64,000 bases of DNA. Origin: Actinomycetota bacterium. Lineage in GTDB: Bacteria; Actinomycetota; Thermoleophilia; Solirubrobacterales; Solirubrobacteraceae. The position numbers were made by a program, and so were the translations under genes. The stretch lies in the NCBI GenBank assembly GCA_005883215.1, contig VAYS01000012.1:70628-134627 (forward strand), in the 5' to 3' direction. This document shows, piece by piece, positions 33,759-44,200 of the stretch (its first letter is position 1; each line of letters opens with the position of its first letter). Under the pieces are notes generated by a model. It worked only from the letters and a program-made list of their open reading frames with translations. It made no database searches and had not been told where the DNA came from.

Positions 33759-35680
33759 GTCGCGCTTCCCCAGCGACCCAGCGCGCTGAGCGGGAACAGC
33801 AGGCGGTAGAGGTGGTAGTTGATGTAGTAGTCGCCGGGAAAGCCGGTGCCCGTGTACCACGGCTCATCCCAGGTCCCGTCCTCGCGCTGGTGCTCGATCA
33901 GCCACCGCAGCCCGCGCTCCACCGCCGGCGTGCGCTCGCCCAGCGCGTGCAGGCCGAGCAGCGCCCAGGCCGTCTGCGAGGCGGTGCTCTGGCCTCGTCC
34001 CGCCCAGGCACGGTCGTCGTAGGAGCGCGGGTCCTCGCCCCAGCCCCCGTCGGCGTTCTGCACCGATTCGAGCCACCAGCCCGCGCGCCGCAGGCGCGGA
34101 TCGGTGGCCGGGACTCCGTGGGCGCGCAGCGCGGGCAGCACCGCTCCCGTGCCGTAGACGTAGTTGACCCCCCAGCGGCCAAACCAGGATCCGTCCGGCT
34201 CCTGGGCCTCGAGCAGCCAAGCGGCCCCGCGCCGCGCGGGCGGGGTGCCGGCTCGCCCCTCCACCGCCAGCATCTCGAGCATGTGCGCGCACACGTCGGC
34301 GCTGGGGTCGTCGATGACCTCGCCGAAGTCACAGAACGGCAGCTCGCGCACCAGCCTCCGAGCGTTGTCGGCGTCAAACGCGCCCCAGCCCCCGTCCGAG
34401 CTCTGCATCCCCTGGGCCCAGGCGACCGCCCGGGCGACCGCACCGTGCACCCGCACGGGAGCCGGATGGCGCACCCGCCGCAGGGCGAGCACCACCTCGG
34501 CGGTGTCGTCGGTATCGGGATAGTGCTGGTTGGCGAACTCGAACGCCCAGCCGCCGGCCGGCAGCCCGGGCCGGCGCACCGCCCAGTCGCCGCGCACGCG
34601 CACCTCCTCGCCCAGGAGCCAGTCGGCGGCGCGCACCAGCGCCGGATGGTCGGGGACCAGGCCGGCGTCGGTCAGGGCGGTAACCGCCAGCGCCGTGTCC
34701 CACACCGGGGACTGGCAGGCCTCCAGCCGGCGGCCGAGCTCGTCCTGGATGAGAAAGCCCTCGATCCCCCCCAGGCCCCGGCGCATCACCGGATGCTCCA
34801 GGGAGTGGCCGCGCAGCGAAAGCGCGATCAGCGAGTACACCCACGGGGGTTGGATCCCGCCCCAGGAGCCATCCTCCTCCTGGCGCTCGACGATCCAATC
34901 CTCCACCCGATCCAGCGCCCGCCGCCGCAGCCAGCCCAGCGGGCGGCGCTCGTAGAGGCGCAGCGCGGCGTCGAGCCAGGCGAGCAGGCGACCTCGCCAG
35001 GTGGGTGCCCGCCGCTTGATGGGCGGGCGCCCGCTGCGCAACTCGTCGACCCCCAGGCCCAGTGGGCGAGCGGGGCGAAGCGACCGCACCACGGTCAGCG
35101 CGACCACGGTCTGACGCGCCCAGCAGGCGAAGTCGTAGGGATTGAGCGGGAACCACCGGGGCAGGAAGATCATCTCCGGGGGCAGGGCGGGCACCTGCTC
35201 CCACGGCCAGAGGCCGAATAGCGCCAGCCAGATGTGGGTGAACACGCGCGCCGACTCGAGTCCGCCGCGCCCGAGGATGAACCCCCGTGCCCGGGCCAGG
35301 TGCTCGGCGTCGATGTTGTCGCCGGCGAGGCGCAGGGCGACGTAGGCCTCGATCGTCGTCGACAGGTCGCCCGGCCCGCCATAGAACTTCGTCCAGCTCC
35401 CGTCCTCGCGCTGCTGGGAGCGGATCCACCGGGCCGCCAGCTCGGTCGCGCGCTCATCGCGGGCGCCGAGGAACTCGCGCAGGAGCAGATCCTCAGCGTC
35501 CATGGTGACGTTGGTCTGAAGCTCGCCCCGCCACCAGCCGTCCTCGCTTTGGAGGCCGAGCAGGTGGTCGCGGGCGCGCGCCCGCGCCCGGTCTAGCTCC
35601 TGGGGAGCCACCGGGCGAACGGGTGCCTGGCCGGGGCTCGGCGCCGCGCCGGGCCGAGTGTCGCGCGTCCTTACTGCCAT
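33755..35680 (-). CDS. shc: Squalene-hopene cyclase
   Basis: 641 aa, the usual length. The catalytic DxDD motif is DTDD at 389-392 in YPDTDDTAE, whose middle Asp protonates the terminal double bond of squalene. Several QW motifs are visible: LQSEDGWWRGEL, QSSDGGWGAFDADN, QEPDGSWFGRWGVNYVYGTG, QNADGGWGEDP and QREDGTWDEPWYTGTGFPGD. It is a monotopic membrane enzyme that folds squalene into hopene. It is the first gene of a coupled operon with hpnG and hpnH. The 134 bases to the divergent MMPL gene must contain both promoters. Squalene-making genes (hpnCDE or sqs) are not in this window. Confidence 0.95.
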   Translation of the reverse strand: MAVRTRDTRPGAAPSPGQAPVRPVAPQELDRARARARDHLLGLQSEDGWWRGELQTNVTMDAEDLLLREFLGARDERATELAARWIRSQQREDGSWTKFYGGPGDLSTTIEAYVALRLAGDNIDAEHLARARGFILGRGGLESARVFTHIWLALFGLWPWEQVPALPPEMIFLPRWFPLNPYDFACWARQTVVALTVVRSLRPARPLGLGVDELRSGRPPIKRRAPTWRGRLLAWLDAALRLYERRPLGWLRRRALDRVEDWIVERQEEDGSWGGIQPPWVYSLIALSLRGHSLEHPVMRRGLGGIEGFLIQDELGRRLEACQSPVWDTALAVTALTDAGLVPDHPALVRAADWLLGEEVRVRGDWAVRRPGLPAGGWAFEFANQHYPDTDDTAEVVLALRRVRHPAPVRVHGAVARAVAWAQGMQSSDGGWGAFDADNARRLVRELPFCDFGEVIDDPSADVCAHMLEMLAVEGRAGTPPARRGAAWLLEAQEPDGSWFGRWGVNYVYGTGAVLPALRAHGVPATDPRLRRAGWWLESVQNADGGWGEDPRSYDDRAWAGRGQSTASQTAWALLGLHALGERTPAVERGLRWLIEHQREDGTWDEPWYTGTGFPGDYYINYHLYRLLFPLSALGRWGSAT

Positions 35681-35814
35681 CTTGATCAGCGGTATCTAAG
35701 CGGGTGTGCCCGGCGTTCGTCCGGGCCGGGGCGCCAAGCGTGCCCTGCCGCCGGACCCCACCGGCCCCGACCAAGCCGGCGCGGACGGCCCCTGGGATAG
35801 GGTTGCGCCGCCGA

Positions 35815-38025
35815 ATGGCCTCGGTTCTCTACCGCTTGGGTGGTTGGGCCTTCGATCGACGGCGCACCGTCGTCGCCATCTGGATCGCCGTCCTACTGGC
35901 CTTCGGGGCGCTGGCCGCCGGCCTCGGCGGGCCCGAGAGCGACACGTTCACTGTCCCCGGCACCGAGAGCCAGCGCGCTCTGGACCTGCTCAAGAAGGAG
36001 TTTCCCGGCACCGGCGGGGCCGTCGCCCGGATCGTGTTCGCCGCCCCCAGGGGCCACAAGCTCAACGAGCCCCGCTACCGCACGCTGATTGCCCCCACCC
36101 TGAAGCTGGCCCAACAGGTGCCCCAATCGGTGGGCGGAGCAAAGGCGTTTGGCCAGAGCGCCCAGCTGTCAAAGGCCGGACGCATTCTGTTCGCCGATCT
36201 GCACTTCGTCGTCCCGGTGGCCAAGCTCAAGCAGTCCACCCGGGACGCTTTGGCCCGCGTGGCCGGCCCGGCGCGCCGCGGCGGACTGCAGGTCGAGTTC
36301 TCGGGCGGCGTGCTGACCACGTCGGGAAGCGGCGAGGGCGGCGGCGACGTGGTCGGCCTGATCGTGGCCTTCCTCGTCTTGTGGGTGGTCTTCGGCCGGG
36401 CGCTGCCCGCCGGGCTGCCGCTGCTCAAGGCGATCATCGGCGTGGCGCTGGGGCTGCTGGGCATCACGTTCGTCGCCGGCCTGATCGAGGTCTCCTCGAC
36501 CACCCCGACGCTGGCGGTGATGCTCGGCCTGGCGGTGGGGATCGACTACTCCCTGTTCATCCTCTCGCGCCACCGGCAGCATCTGGCCGAGGGCCTGGAT
36601 CCACGGGAGTCGGCCGCCCGGGCGGTAGCCACCGCCGGCGGCTCGGTTCTGTTCGCCGGGACCACCGTGGTGATCGCCCTGGTCGGTCTGGTCGTGGTGG
36701 GCATCCCATTCCTGTCGGTGATGGGAGTGGCGTCGGCCGCCACCATTGCGATTGCGGTGCTGATCGCCCTCACCCTGGGCCCCGCCGTGTTTGGCTTCGC
36801 CGGCCCCCGCCTGCATCGAGGGAAGAACATCCCGCCCGACCGCTCGGCGGGACGGCGCTGGGGCCAGTTCGTCGCGCGCCGGCGCTGGCCCGCGGCCCTG
36901 GTGGTGATCGTGATCGCTGTGGTGGCCGCGCTGCCCGCGGCGCACATGCGCCTGGGACTGCCCGACGACGGAACCAAGCCGACCAACAGCACCCAGCGCC
37001 GCGCCTATGACCTCCTCACCAAGGGCTTCGGCCCCGGCTACAACGGCCCGCTCGAGCTGGTGGTGGTGGACAACGCCCCGGAGCGCAACCTGCCCGCGCT
37101 GATCAAGCGGATCGACGCCGCGATCCCGCGCCTGCCCGACGTGGCCGACGTCTCGCCGCCGCTGATCAACCAGCGCGGCAACGTCGCCATCTTCGAGGTG
37201 ACTCCCCTCACCAGCCCGCAGTCACAGGCGACCAAGAACCTGGTCAAGCTCCTACGCGGCCGGGCCAAGCCGCTGGCGCAGCTGGGCGTGCAAGCGTTGG
37301 TCACGGGTACGACGGCGATCAACATCGACACGTCGGACAAGCTGGCTGGCGCGCTGCCCACCTTCCTGCCCTTGATCGTGGGCCTGGCGCTGATCCTGCT
37401 GCTGCTGGTGTTCCGCTCGATCCTGGTGCCGGTCAAGGCGGTGGTCGGATTCCTGCTCACCATCGCCGCGTCGTTCGGCGCCGTGGTGTGGATCTTCCAG
37501 GACGGGCACCTCAACGGCGTGCTGGGCATACCCGCCACGGCGCCGGTCACCAGCTTTCTCCCCATCATCATGATCGCCATCCTGTTCGGGTTGGCGATGG
37601 ACTACGAGGTCTTCCTCGTATCGCGGATGCGCGAGAGCTACCTGCGCAGCGGTCGGCCCACCGAGGCGGTGATCGGCGGCTTCTCGGTCAGCGCTCGGGT
37701 GGTCACCGCCGCGGCGATCATCATGACCTCGGTGTTCGCCAGCTTCGTCACCGGCGACGACCTAATCATCAAGTCGTTCGGCGTGGCGCTGGCGTTCGGC
37801 GTCCTCATCGACGCGTTCCTGGTGCGCATGACGCTGGTGCCGGCGATCCTCGCCCTGGTGGGCAACAGCGCCTGGCACCTTCCCGGCTGGCTGGCGCGCC
37901 GCGTGCCCGACCTCGACGTCGAAGGCGAGCAGCTCATCGAGAGGCTCGAGGCCCAGGCGGCCTCTCCGCCGGCCGCGACCCCCAGGCCCGAGCGCTCGGC
38001 GGAGGCACCTCCGACTCCCGAGTAG
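35815..38025 (+). CDS. MMPL/RND-superfamily lipid transporter
   Basis: 736 aa from the ATG at 35815, followed by LYRLGGWAFDRRRTVVAIW, the typical MmpL opening. Topology is the RND duplicate: one helix (about 18-37), a large exported loop (40-180), five helices (about 185-340), then a second set with the helix at about 370-390, a loop, and five helices to about 690. The conserved intramembrane motifs are VGIDYSLFILSRHRQHLAEG and AMDYEVFLVSRMRESYLRSG. The family exports lipids using the proton gradient. Being divergent from shc, it is a reasonable hopanoid exporter candidate (the role HpnN plays elsewhere), but that is inferred from position only. Confidence 0.88.
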   Translation: MASVLYRLGGWAFDRRRTVVAIWIAVLLAFGALAAGLGGPESDTFTVPGTESQRALDLLKKEFPGTGGAVARIVFAAPRGHKLNEPRYRTLIAPTLKLAQQVPQSVGGAKAFGQSAQLSKAGRILFADLHFVVPVAKLKQSTRDALARVAGPARRGGLQVEFSGGVLTTSGSGEGGGDVVGLIVAFLVLWVVFGRALPAGLPLLKAIIGVALGLLGITFVAGLIEVSSTTPTLAVMLGLAVGIDYSLFILSRHRQHLAEGLDPRESAARAVATAGGSVLFAGTTVVIALVGLVVVGIPFLSVMGVASAATIAIAVLIALTLGPAVFGFAGPRLHRGKNIPPDRSAGRRWGQFVARRRWPAALVVIVIAVVAALPAAHMRLGLPDDGTKPTNSTQRRAYDLLTKGFGPGYNGPLELVVVDNAPERNLPALIKRIDAAIPRLPDVADVSPPLINQRGNVAIFEVTPLTSPQSQATKNLVKLLRGRAKPLAQLGVQALVTGTTAINIDTSDKLAGALPTFLPLIVGLALILLLLVFRSILVPVKAVVGFLLTIAASFGAVVWIFQDGHLNGVLGIPATAPVTSFLPIIMIAILFGLAMDYEVFLVSRMRESYLRSGRPTEAVIGGFSVSARVVTAAAIIMTSVFASFVTGDDLIIKSFGVALAFGVLIDAFLVRMTLVPAILALVGNSAWHLPGWLARRVPDLDVEGEQLIERLEAQAASPPAATPRPERSAEAPPTPE

Positions 38026-38045
38026 GGAGGCGCCCACCGCCAGGC

Positions 38046-38192
38046 TCACGCCGGCGCGAGCCGCTCGGCCGGCAGGCGGGGCGCCGCCAGCGACACCTCG
38101 TCTAGCGCCCGGCCCCGCGGCTCGATGCGAAACGCGGCGGTCACCACCAGCCCAAGCAGGCATGCGCCCGCCATCGCATAGAGCACGAGCTC
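38046..38192 (-). pseudogene. Probable C-terminal remnant of an MFS transporter
   Basis: On the minus strand the frame ends with one hydrophobic helix (LVLYAMAGACLLGLVVTAAF) and RIEPRGRALDEVS. This looks like the last helix and the ETKGRSLEEI-type tail of MFS transporters. The sequence upstream in the same frame is not transporter-like and runs into the ribosome site of the acyl-CoA synthetase gene, so eleven of twelve helices are missing. Either a deletion left this 3' fragment or the resemblance is chance. Confidence 0.4.
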
Positions 38193-38295
38193 GGGCGGCG
38201 ACGATATCGTCGCCACGCCGTGGCCGGGCTCACGCGGCGAGTCGCCTGAGAGACTGTCCCGGCAAGAGCCCTCGGATGCCAAGAAGGGAGACGAG

Positions 38296-39855
38296 ATGGC
38301 CACGACCCAGATGTCCTACGAGCGGGCGTGCGCCGAGCACCGCTGGGAGGTTCCCGCCACCTACAACATCGCCGCCGACGTGTGCGACCGTCACCCCCGC
38401 CAGAAGCTGGCCATGATCCACGAGCACTTCTCCGGCGAGACGCGCGAGGTCAGCTGGGGGGAGCTGCAGGACCTCTCACAGCAGGCGGCCAACGTCATCT
38501 CGGGCCTCGGCGTCGGGCGCGGCGACCGCGTCGCGGTCGTGCTGCCGGCCACGCCCGAAACCGCCGCGGTGTTCTTTGCCACTTGGAAGCTGGGGGCGCT
38601 GCTGCTCTCGATGTCCGTGCTCTACGGCGATGAGGGCATCCGCCACCGCTGCCAGGACGCCCGGCCCACCGTCCTGGTCACCGACCAGGCCAACGCGTCG
38701 CGGTTCTCCGCCGATCTGGCCGAGCACATCCTGGTGCTCGACGCCGACACGCTCGCGGGAGCGTCCACCGACTTTCAGGCCGTGCCCACCGCCGCCGACG
38801 ATCCCGCCCAGCTCTACTACACGTCGGGGACCACCGGGCTGGCCAAGGGCATCGTGCACGCACACCGCTACGTGCTCGCCCACGAGGAGTTCGTCTACTG
38901 CCACGACATCCAGGACGGTGAGCGCTTTCACGGCATGGGCGAGTGGGCGTGGGCGGCCGGGATCTGCCCGCTGCTAGGGCCCTGGCGGCTGGGGGCGGTC
39001 CAGTGCGTCTACCAGCGCGAGGGAGGATTCGATCCCCACAAGCAGCTGGACTTCCTCTCCCGCCACGGTGTCACCAACGTGTTCGCCACCCCGACGGCGA
39101 TCCGCTCGATGATGACCATCGACGACGCGCGCACGCGCTACCCCCAGCGGTTTCGGATCGTGTGCTCGGCCGGCGAGCCGCTCAACCCCGAGGCGATCCG
39201 CTGGTTCCGCGAGCACTATGACGTGACGGTGCTCGACTACTACGGGTTGACCGAGTCCTATCCCCTGTGCGCGAACTTCCCCTTCATGGAGGTGCGCGAG
39301 GGCTCGATGGGTAGACCCATGCCCGGCTGGGAGGTGGCGATCCTCGATGAGGACGAGCGCTCGGTGCCCGCCGGCGAGAAGGGTGAGATCTGCCTGAGGG
39401 CCAGATCCAATCCGCACTACCCCCTGGGGTACTGGGGCCTGCCCGAGGCCAGCGAGGAGACCTTCGGGGGCGAGTGGTTTCACACCAAGGACGCGGCGCG
39501 CATGGACGAGCACGGCTATGTCTGGTACGAGGGGCGCGCCGACGACGTGATCATCTCGGCCGGCTATCGCATCGGCCCGTTCGAGGTCGAGTCGGCCTGC
39601 CTCGAGCATCCCGCGGTGGCCGAGGCGGCGGCGGTGGCCCTTCCCGACGAGCGCCGCGGCCATGTGGTCAAGGCCTTCATCGTGCTGACCGAGGGCCATG
39701 CGTCATCCGAGGACCTGGCGCAGGAGATCAAGACGTTCGTGCGCGATCGCCTGTCCGCATACGCCTACCCGCGCCGGATCGAGTTCGTCGCCGACTTGCC
39801 CAAGACGCTGACCGGAAAGATCCGCCGCGTCGAGCTCCGCGAGCGCGAGTCCTAG
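38296..39855 (+). CDS. AMP-forming acyl-CoA synthetase
   Basis: 519 aa, ATG start with AAGGGAGACGAG upstream. The adenylate-forming fold is clear: YYTSGTTGLAKGIVHAHR is the P-loop-like A3 motif, DYYGLTESYP motif A5, WFHTKDAARMDEHGYVWYEGRADDVI the hinge region, and the C-terminal Lys is in LPKTLTGKIRRVELR. It activates a carboxylic acid to its CoA thioester. The type resembles medium-chain or acetyl-CoA synthetase-like enzymes of 500-550 residues; the chain length cannot be read here. The upstream 270 bases hold only the MFS remnant. A cupin gene follows after 27 bases. Confidence 0.9.
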   Translation: MATTQMSYERACAEHRWEVPATYNIAADVCDRHPRQKLAMIHEHFSGETREVSWGELQDLSQQAANVISGLGVGRGDRVAVVLPATPETAAVFFATWKLGALLLSMSVLYGDEGIRHRCQDARPTVLVTDQANASRFSADLAEHILVLDADTLAGASTDFQAVPTAADDPAQLYYTSGTTGLAKGIVHAHRYVLAHEEFVYCHDIQDGERFHGMGEWAWAAGICPLLGPWRLGAVQCVYQREGGFDPHKQLDFLSRHGVTNVFATPTAIRSMMTIDDARTRYPQRFRIVCSAGEPLNPEAIRWFREHYDVTVLDYYGLTESYPLCANFPFMEVREGSMGRPMPGWEVAILDEDERSVPAGEKGEICLRARSNPHYPLGYWGLPEASEETFGGEWFHTKDAARMDEHGYVWYEGRADDVIISAGYRIGPFEVESACLEHPAVAEAAAVALPDERRGHVVKAFIVLTEGHASSEDLAQEIKTFVRDRLSAYAYPRRIEFVADLPKTLTGKIRRVELRERES

Positions 39856-39882
39856 CTCACCCCACCACCCCGAGGAGTCCCC

Positions 39883-40389
39883 ATGAACGCCCACGCCCTC
39901 CATCGGCGCGCTGCCTTCGGCGGCGCGCTCGCCGCGACCGCCGCCGCCGCGGTAGTCGCCACCCACACCTGGGATGTGCACGCCAGCGGCCGGCCGCCGA
40001 CCGTCAGCCGGGTGATGCTGGGCGCCAAGGCCAACCCGGTCGGTGTGCGCGGGCGCACGCTCGGCCTCTACCGGGTGGTGATTCCGCCGCGCGCCCAGCT
40101 GGCGCTGCACCGCCACCCGGGGGCCCAGATCGCCTACGTGCAGCAGGGCGTCCTCACCTACACCGTTCGCAACGGGTTCGTCGACGTGATGCGCGGGGCG
40201 GCCGACGCCGCCCCGCGCCGCGTCCGGCGCATCGCGGCCGGGCAGACGGGGGAGATTGGCGCCGGCGAATGGATCGTGGAGGTGCCCAGCGACGTCCACC
40301 GGGCGGCCAACCGCGCCGATGGGCGCGTGGTGGTGCTGCTGGCCACCCTGTTCAAGACGGGGTCCCCGCCGGCGATCCCGGTCGGGTAG
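39883..40389 (+). CDS. Exported cupin-domain protein
   Basis: 168 aa, ATG with GAGGAG upstream. Residues 1-36 have HRRAAFGG followed by an Ala-rich hydrophobic stretch, a weak Tat- or Sec-type signal. A single cupin barrel follows (about 58-155): YRVVIPPRAQLALHRHPGAQ carries the two metal His, and IAYVQQGVLTYTV, AGEWIVEVPSDVHRAAN and VVVLLATLF complete it. A metal-binding function is possible. No substrate is known. Confidence 0.7.
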   Translation: MNAHALHRRAAFGGALAATAAAAVVATHTWDVHASGRPPTVSRVMLGAKANPVGVRGRTLGLYRVVIPPRAQLALHRHPGAQIAYVQQGVLTYTVRNGFVDVMRGAADAAPRRVRRIAAGQTGEIGAGEWIVEVPSDVHRAANRADGRVVVLLATLFKTGSPPAIPVG

Positions 40390-40440
40390 CGCTCGCCCGC
40401 TCGCCCGCGCGCCACCCGCGACGGCACAGGGCCCGGCGCG

Positions 40441-41175
40441 TCAGCTGTGGGCGCCGAACTCCTGGGTGTAGGTCGCGCCGGGCTCGCCGCCCGACATGCT
40501 GGGCGGCGCGGCGGCCACCACGCCCATGCCGGTGTCCCGGTAGCTCGAGTCGAGGATGTTCTCCCGGTGTCCCGGGGAGGCCATCCACGCCTTGACGATC
40601 TCCCGCGGCGTGCCCAGCTCGGAGGTGCCGAACGCGATGTTCTCCCCGAGCGACCAGGCGCTGCCGGCCGGGATATAGCCCGAGGCGAGCACACGTGCCG
40701 CCGGGGTCTGCCCGGTCGGGCTGTTGTGGGCGAAGTAGTCGAGCGCGACCATCTCCTGGGAGTGGGCCTGGGCCACCCCCTGCAGCACGCCATTGGGGCG
40801 CAGGGCGGGCAGGCCGGCATCGGCGCGCCGCTGGTTGACCAGGCAGGTCGTCGCCGAGCGCACCTGGTCGATGTCGTCTGGCGTGGGGGCGAGGTCGGCG
40901 CCGGCGCAGGTCGCGGGCACAGAAGGCGAGGTCGCCGGCGCTCTGCCTACCGGACGCTTGCCTGCCCCCCGGCGCGCGCGACAACGGACGGGCCTTGCCT
41001 TGCGGGTGCGACGCTTGCACCGCCGTGCCGCCGGGCGCTTGGCGTGGCGGGCCGCGCTCGCCGACGCCCGGCCGCTGGCGGCGACCCTCGACGCGGCGGC
41101 GGCCGGCGCTGCGCCGGCCAGCAGCATGCACGCCAACACAGGGACCAGGCGAATCAGCAGTGCGCGAATAGTCAT
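40441..41175 (-). CDS. Secreted CAP-domain protein (SCP/PR1, YkwD type)
   Basis: 244 aa from the ATG at 41175, chosen over an ATG five codons earlier because a GGAGG lies eight bases before it. A signal peptide (about 1-30) is followed by an Arg/Lys-rich linker (about 30-85) and the CAP domain (about 100-244). Motifs are LVNQRRADAGLPALR, AHSQEMVALDYFAHNSPTG, WSLGENIAFG and WMASPGHRENILDSSYRDTG. CAP proteins act outside cells; their bacterial role is not settled. The gene is divergent from the island that starts at 41278 and marks the end of the chromosomal flank. Confidence 0.88.
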   Translation of the reverse strand: MTIRALLIRLVPVLACMLLAGAAPAAAASRVAASGRASASAARHAKRPAARRCKRRTRKARPVRCRARRGAGKRPVGRAPATSPSVPATCAGADLAPTPDDIDQVRSATTCLVNQRRADAGLPALRPNGVLQGVAQAHSQEMVALDYFAHNSPTGQTPAARVLASGYIPAGSAWSLGENIAFGTSELGTPREIVKAWMASPGHRENILDSSYRDTGMGVVAAAPPSMSGGEPGATYTQEFGAHS

Positions 41176-41277
41176 CGAATCTGCCTCCATGAGCGGTATC
41201 GGCCCCGCCGGGAGCGCGCTTTAGCCCCACTGCGAGCCCGGGCGTCCGAACCTGGGATCGACGACGGAGAAACAGGC

Positions 41278-44200
41278 ATGACGGGTGTCTGCGCTCTGCT
41301 GACCGCGGTCCTGATGGTCGGGGTTCCCGCGGCGCGGATCTGCGCGCGAGCGCATCGCCGCTACGTGCGCCTGGAGGTGCTCGCCTACCGCGGCGACGCT
41401 CCCACCGACGGCGACCTGCTCGCCATGTACGAGGCCCTGCACAAGGCGCTGCTGGAGCGACCGCTCCGGCGCCTGGTCCTGGGCCAGCCGTCGCTCGCCC
41501 TGGAGATCGGGCTCGCCCGCGGCGCGGACGGCGCGCGTATCGCGGTCTGCTGTCCCCGTCACCGCGCGAGCGCGGTGGCCGCCGCCCTGCGCCAGGCCTA
41601 CCCGAACGCTCGTCTGTCGCCGGCGCGGGCCCCGCTCCGGGCGCCGCCCCACCTGGTTCGGCTGAGAAGGGCATGGGCGCCCGCCGCCCGCGCTTCGGAA
41701 GGCGAGCGCGGCGCGCACGACCGGGCGGCCGCGGACGGCCTGCTGATCGCGATGGCCGCCGCCGGGGCCGAGACGCACGTGCAGTTGGCGCTCACGCCCG
41801 CCCCCGAGTGGCTCGCCGCGGCCAGGAGGTCGCGGCGTCCCATCCCGCCCGCCGAGCGCGCTCCGGCGGTCTGGGATCTGCCGTCGGACACCGGCCCGCC
41901 CCCGCGGGGGCTGTTCTTCGCCGACGTGCGGGTGATGGGCCCGGACCGCCCGCGCTGCGAACAGGTGGCGGCCCATCTGCGCGCGCAGGTGACCGCCATC
42001 CGGCTGGTGGCGCGGGGCGCGGCGCTCCGACGCGCCCTCGGGCTCTACCGGCGGCGGGTCGAGCGCGGCGAGGGCAATCCCCTGCCCGCGGTGATGCGCG
42101 GACTGCACGCCACCGGCGAGCTGGTCGAGGTGTGGCAGCTGCCCTCGCCGGGCTTCGCCGCGGTTCCCGTGCCGCGCAGCGCGGTGCCGCTGGCACCCGC
42201 ACCCCCGGAGGTCTGTCGCCCCGCCGGCACCGGTCTGCTGCGCGACGCCTTGGGCCCGATCACCGTGGCGCCCGAGCTGCGCTACCTCAACCTCGCCGCG
42301 CCCGGAGCCGTGGGCCAGGGGAAGACCTCCCTGCTCCTATCCAGCGTGGCCGAGGATCTGACCCGAGATCGCTGTGCGATCGTCGTCCTCGACCCCAAGG
42401 GCGACGCGGCCGAGGGAGTGCTCGGCGTAGTGCCGGCCACACGTACGTGCACGCTGCTCGACCTCGCCCACCCGACGTGTGGCCTGCAGCCCCTGGCGCT
42501 GGACGCGCCCCCCGACGTGATCGCCGACTACGTGGTCGGCGCCCTGCGGCACCTGTTCGCCGAGGGAGACATACGCGCCAGCTCGGAGCGCTATCTGCGC
42601 AATGCCGTGCTGGGGGCGTTGGCCTATGACCGCGACGCCAGCTTGTGGGATGCGGCGCGGCTGTTGTCCGTGAGCGGCGAGGGCGAGGCGTTTCGCGAGC
42701 GCGTGGTCGCGCGGCTGCGCCGTCTTCCCGAGCTCAAGGAGGTGACCGACTTCTTCTGCACCGAGCTGCCCCTGCAGCTGCAGGGGGCGCGCGGGCCGAC
42801 CACGGCCAAGCTCGACGCGCCGGCGAACAAGCTAGCCCGGGTGCTCAATTCGCCATCGGTCAAGCGCATTCTGCTCAACGACTCGCTGCGCATCGACCTG
42901 CACGGCATCGTGGAGCGCGCCGAAGTGCTCGTCGTCAAGGGGGCGCTCGGGCGCATGGGTCCGGGCAACACGGCGGTGGTCATGCAGCTCGTTCTGGGCA
43001 TGCTGGACGCGACGCTGGCGGGACAGCAGGACGCGGTGCCGGCGGCGCAGCGCACTACGGTGGCGCTCAAGATCGACGAGGCGCCGTTGGTCATCAATCG
43101 AGGCTTCGCCCACACGCTCGCGCTCAAGCGCTCGGCCGGTCTGGAGACGCTCGCGTGCTGGCAGACCGACGCCCAGTGGATCGAGGCCGAGGTCCGCGAG
43201 CAGCTCGACGCGCTGTTCGCCCACCGGGTGTACTTCGCCACCGCGTCCGAGCGCGAGGCCGAGGCCGCCGCCCGGTTGCTCGCCGGTCCGCCCGCGACCG
43301 GGCGCTCGGCCGACCGGCGCGCTGGTCCCTTCGCCCAAACCGACCTGCGCCTTCACCTGCCCCCGCATCACGCCGCCGTGAGCCTCGTGACCGCGCGCGG
43401 TCGCCAGGCGCCGTTCATCGCGCGCACGCACCGCATCCGCCTGGATTCGCGGCTCGCCGAGCACCACCGCGCGGCGCAGGAGCGCCGCGGCGGGCGCTTC
43501 CTGGCTGACCTGCATCAGCCTCCGTGGGACGGGTGCGCCGACCGGCCCGGGGCCGGTTCGCCGCTGCTCGAGACGGGCGGAGCCGACCCGGGCGCCGGGG
43601 TCAGATCCGGCGAGCTCCCCGGGGCGCGCGGGGCCCGCGCCCGCGCGACTAACGACCGTGCGGCCCTCCCCGACAGCTTGGCCGAGCTCGTCGCTCTCGA
43701 CGGGGCGCGCCGGGTGCGGGTGCAGCGACCGTCCACGCCGGCCGGGCAACTTCCCGCGGGCCGCGACATCGAGCTGCTCCGGCTCATCGCCCAGCTGGAG
43801 TGGGCCCTGGCACCACAGCTTCACCGCCAGCTGTGGCCAGAGGCCGACCCGACGGCCACGCAGCGCCGGCTACGGACGCTGTTTCAAGACGGTTGGGTCG
43901 AGCGCTTCCAGACGCACGGGCACGACGGCGGCGCGGCCCCGATGGCCTACCGGCTGAGCCAGTCCGCGGGCGGTGCGCTGCGGGCGGCCGGCGCCTTGCC
44001 CCCCTCGCCGGTCGGCACCGGCTCCACACCCACGCCGCCCGAGACCGCCGGCGGTCGGGAGGCGCCCCACGAACTCGTCGGCGCCGCACGACGCACCCTG
44101 CACGGCGTGGGCTGGGCGCTCGCGCTCGCGCACGCCGCGGGAGCCCGGACCGCGTCGATCGGTGGGCCGGGACGAGCGCGGCGCACCCCGCCGTCCGGTC

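Noticed and set aside
35815-38025. Firm assignment of the MMPL protein as HpnN
   Set aside because: Family motifs are those of general MmpL lipid exporters; only proximity to shc points to hopanoids.
40447-41277. N-terminal extension of the island ATPase upstream of 41278
   Set aside because: The frame is open, but it is antisense to the CAP-domain gene and not protein-like; the ATG at 41278 has a ribosome site and a membrane segment.
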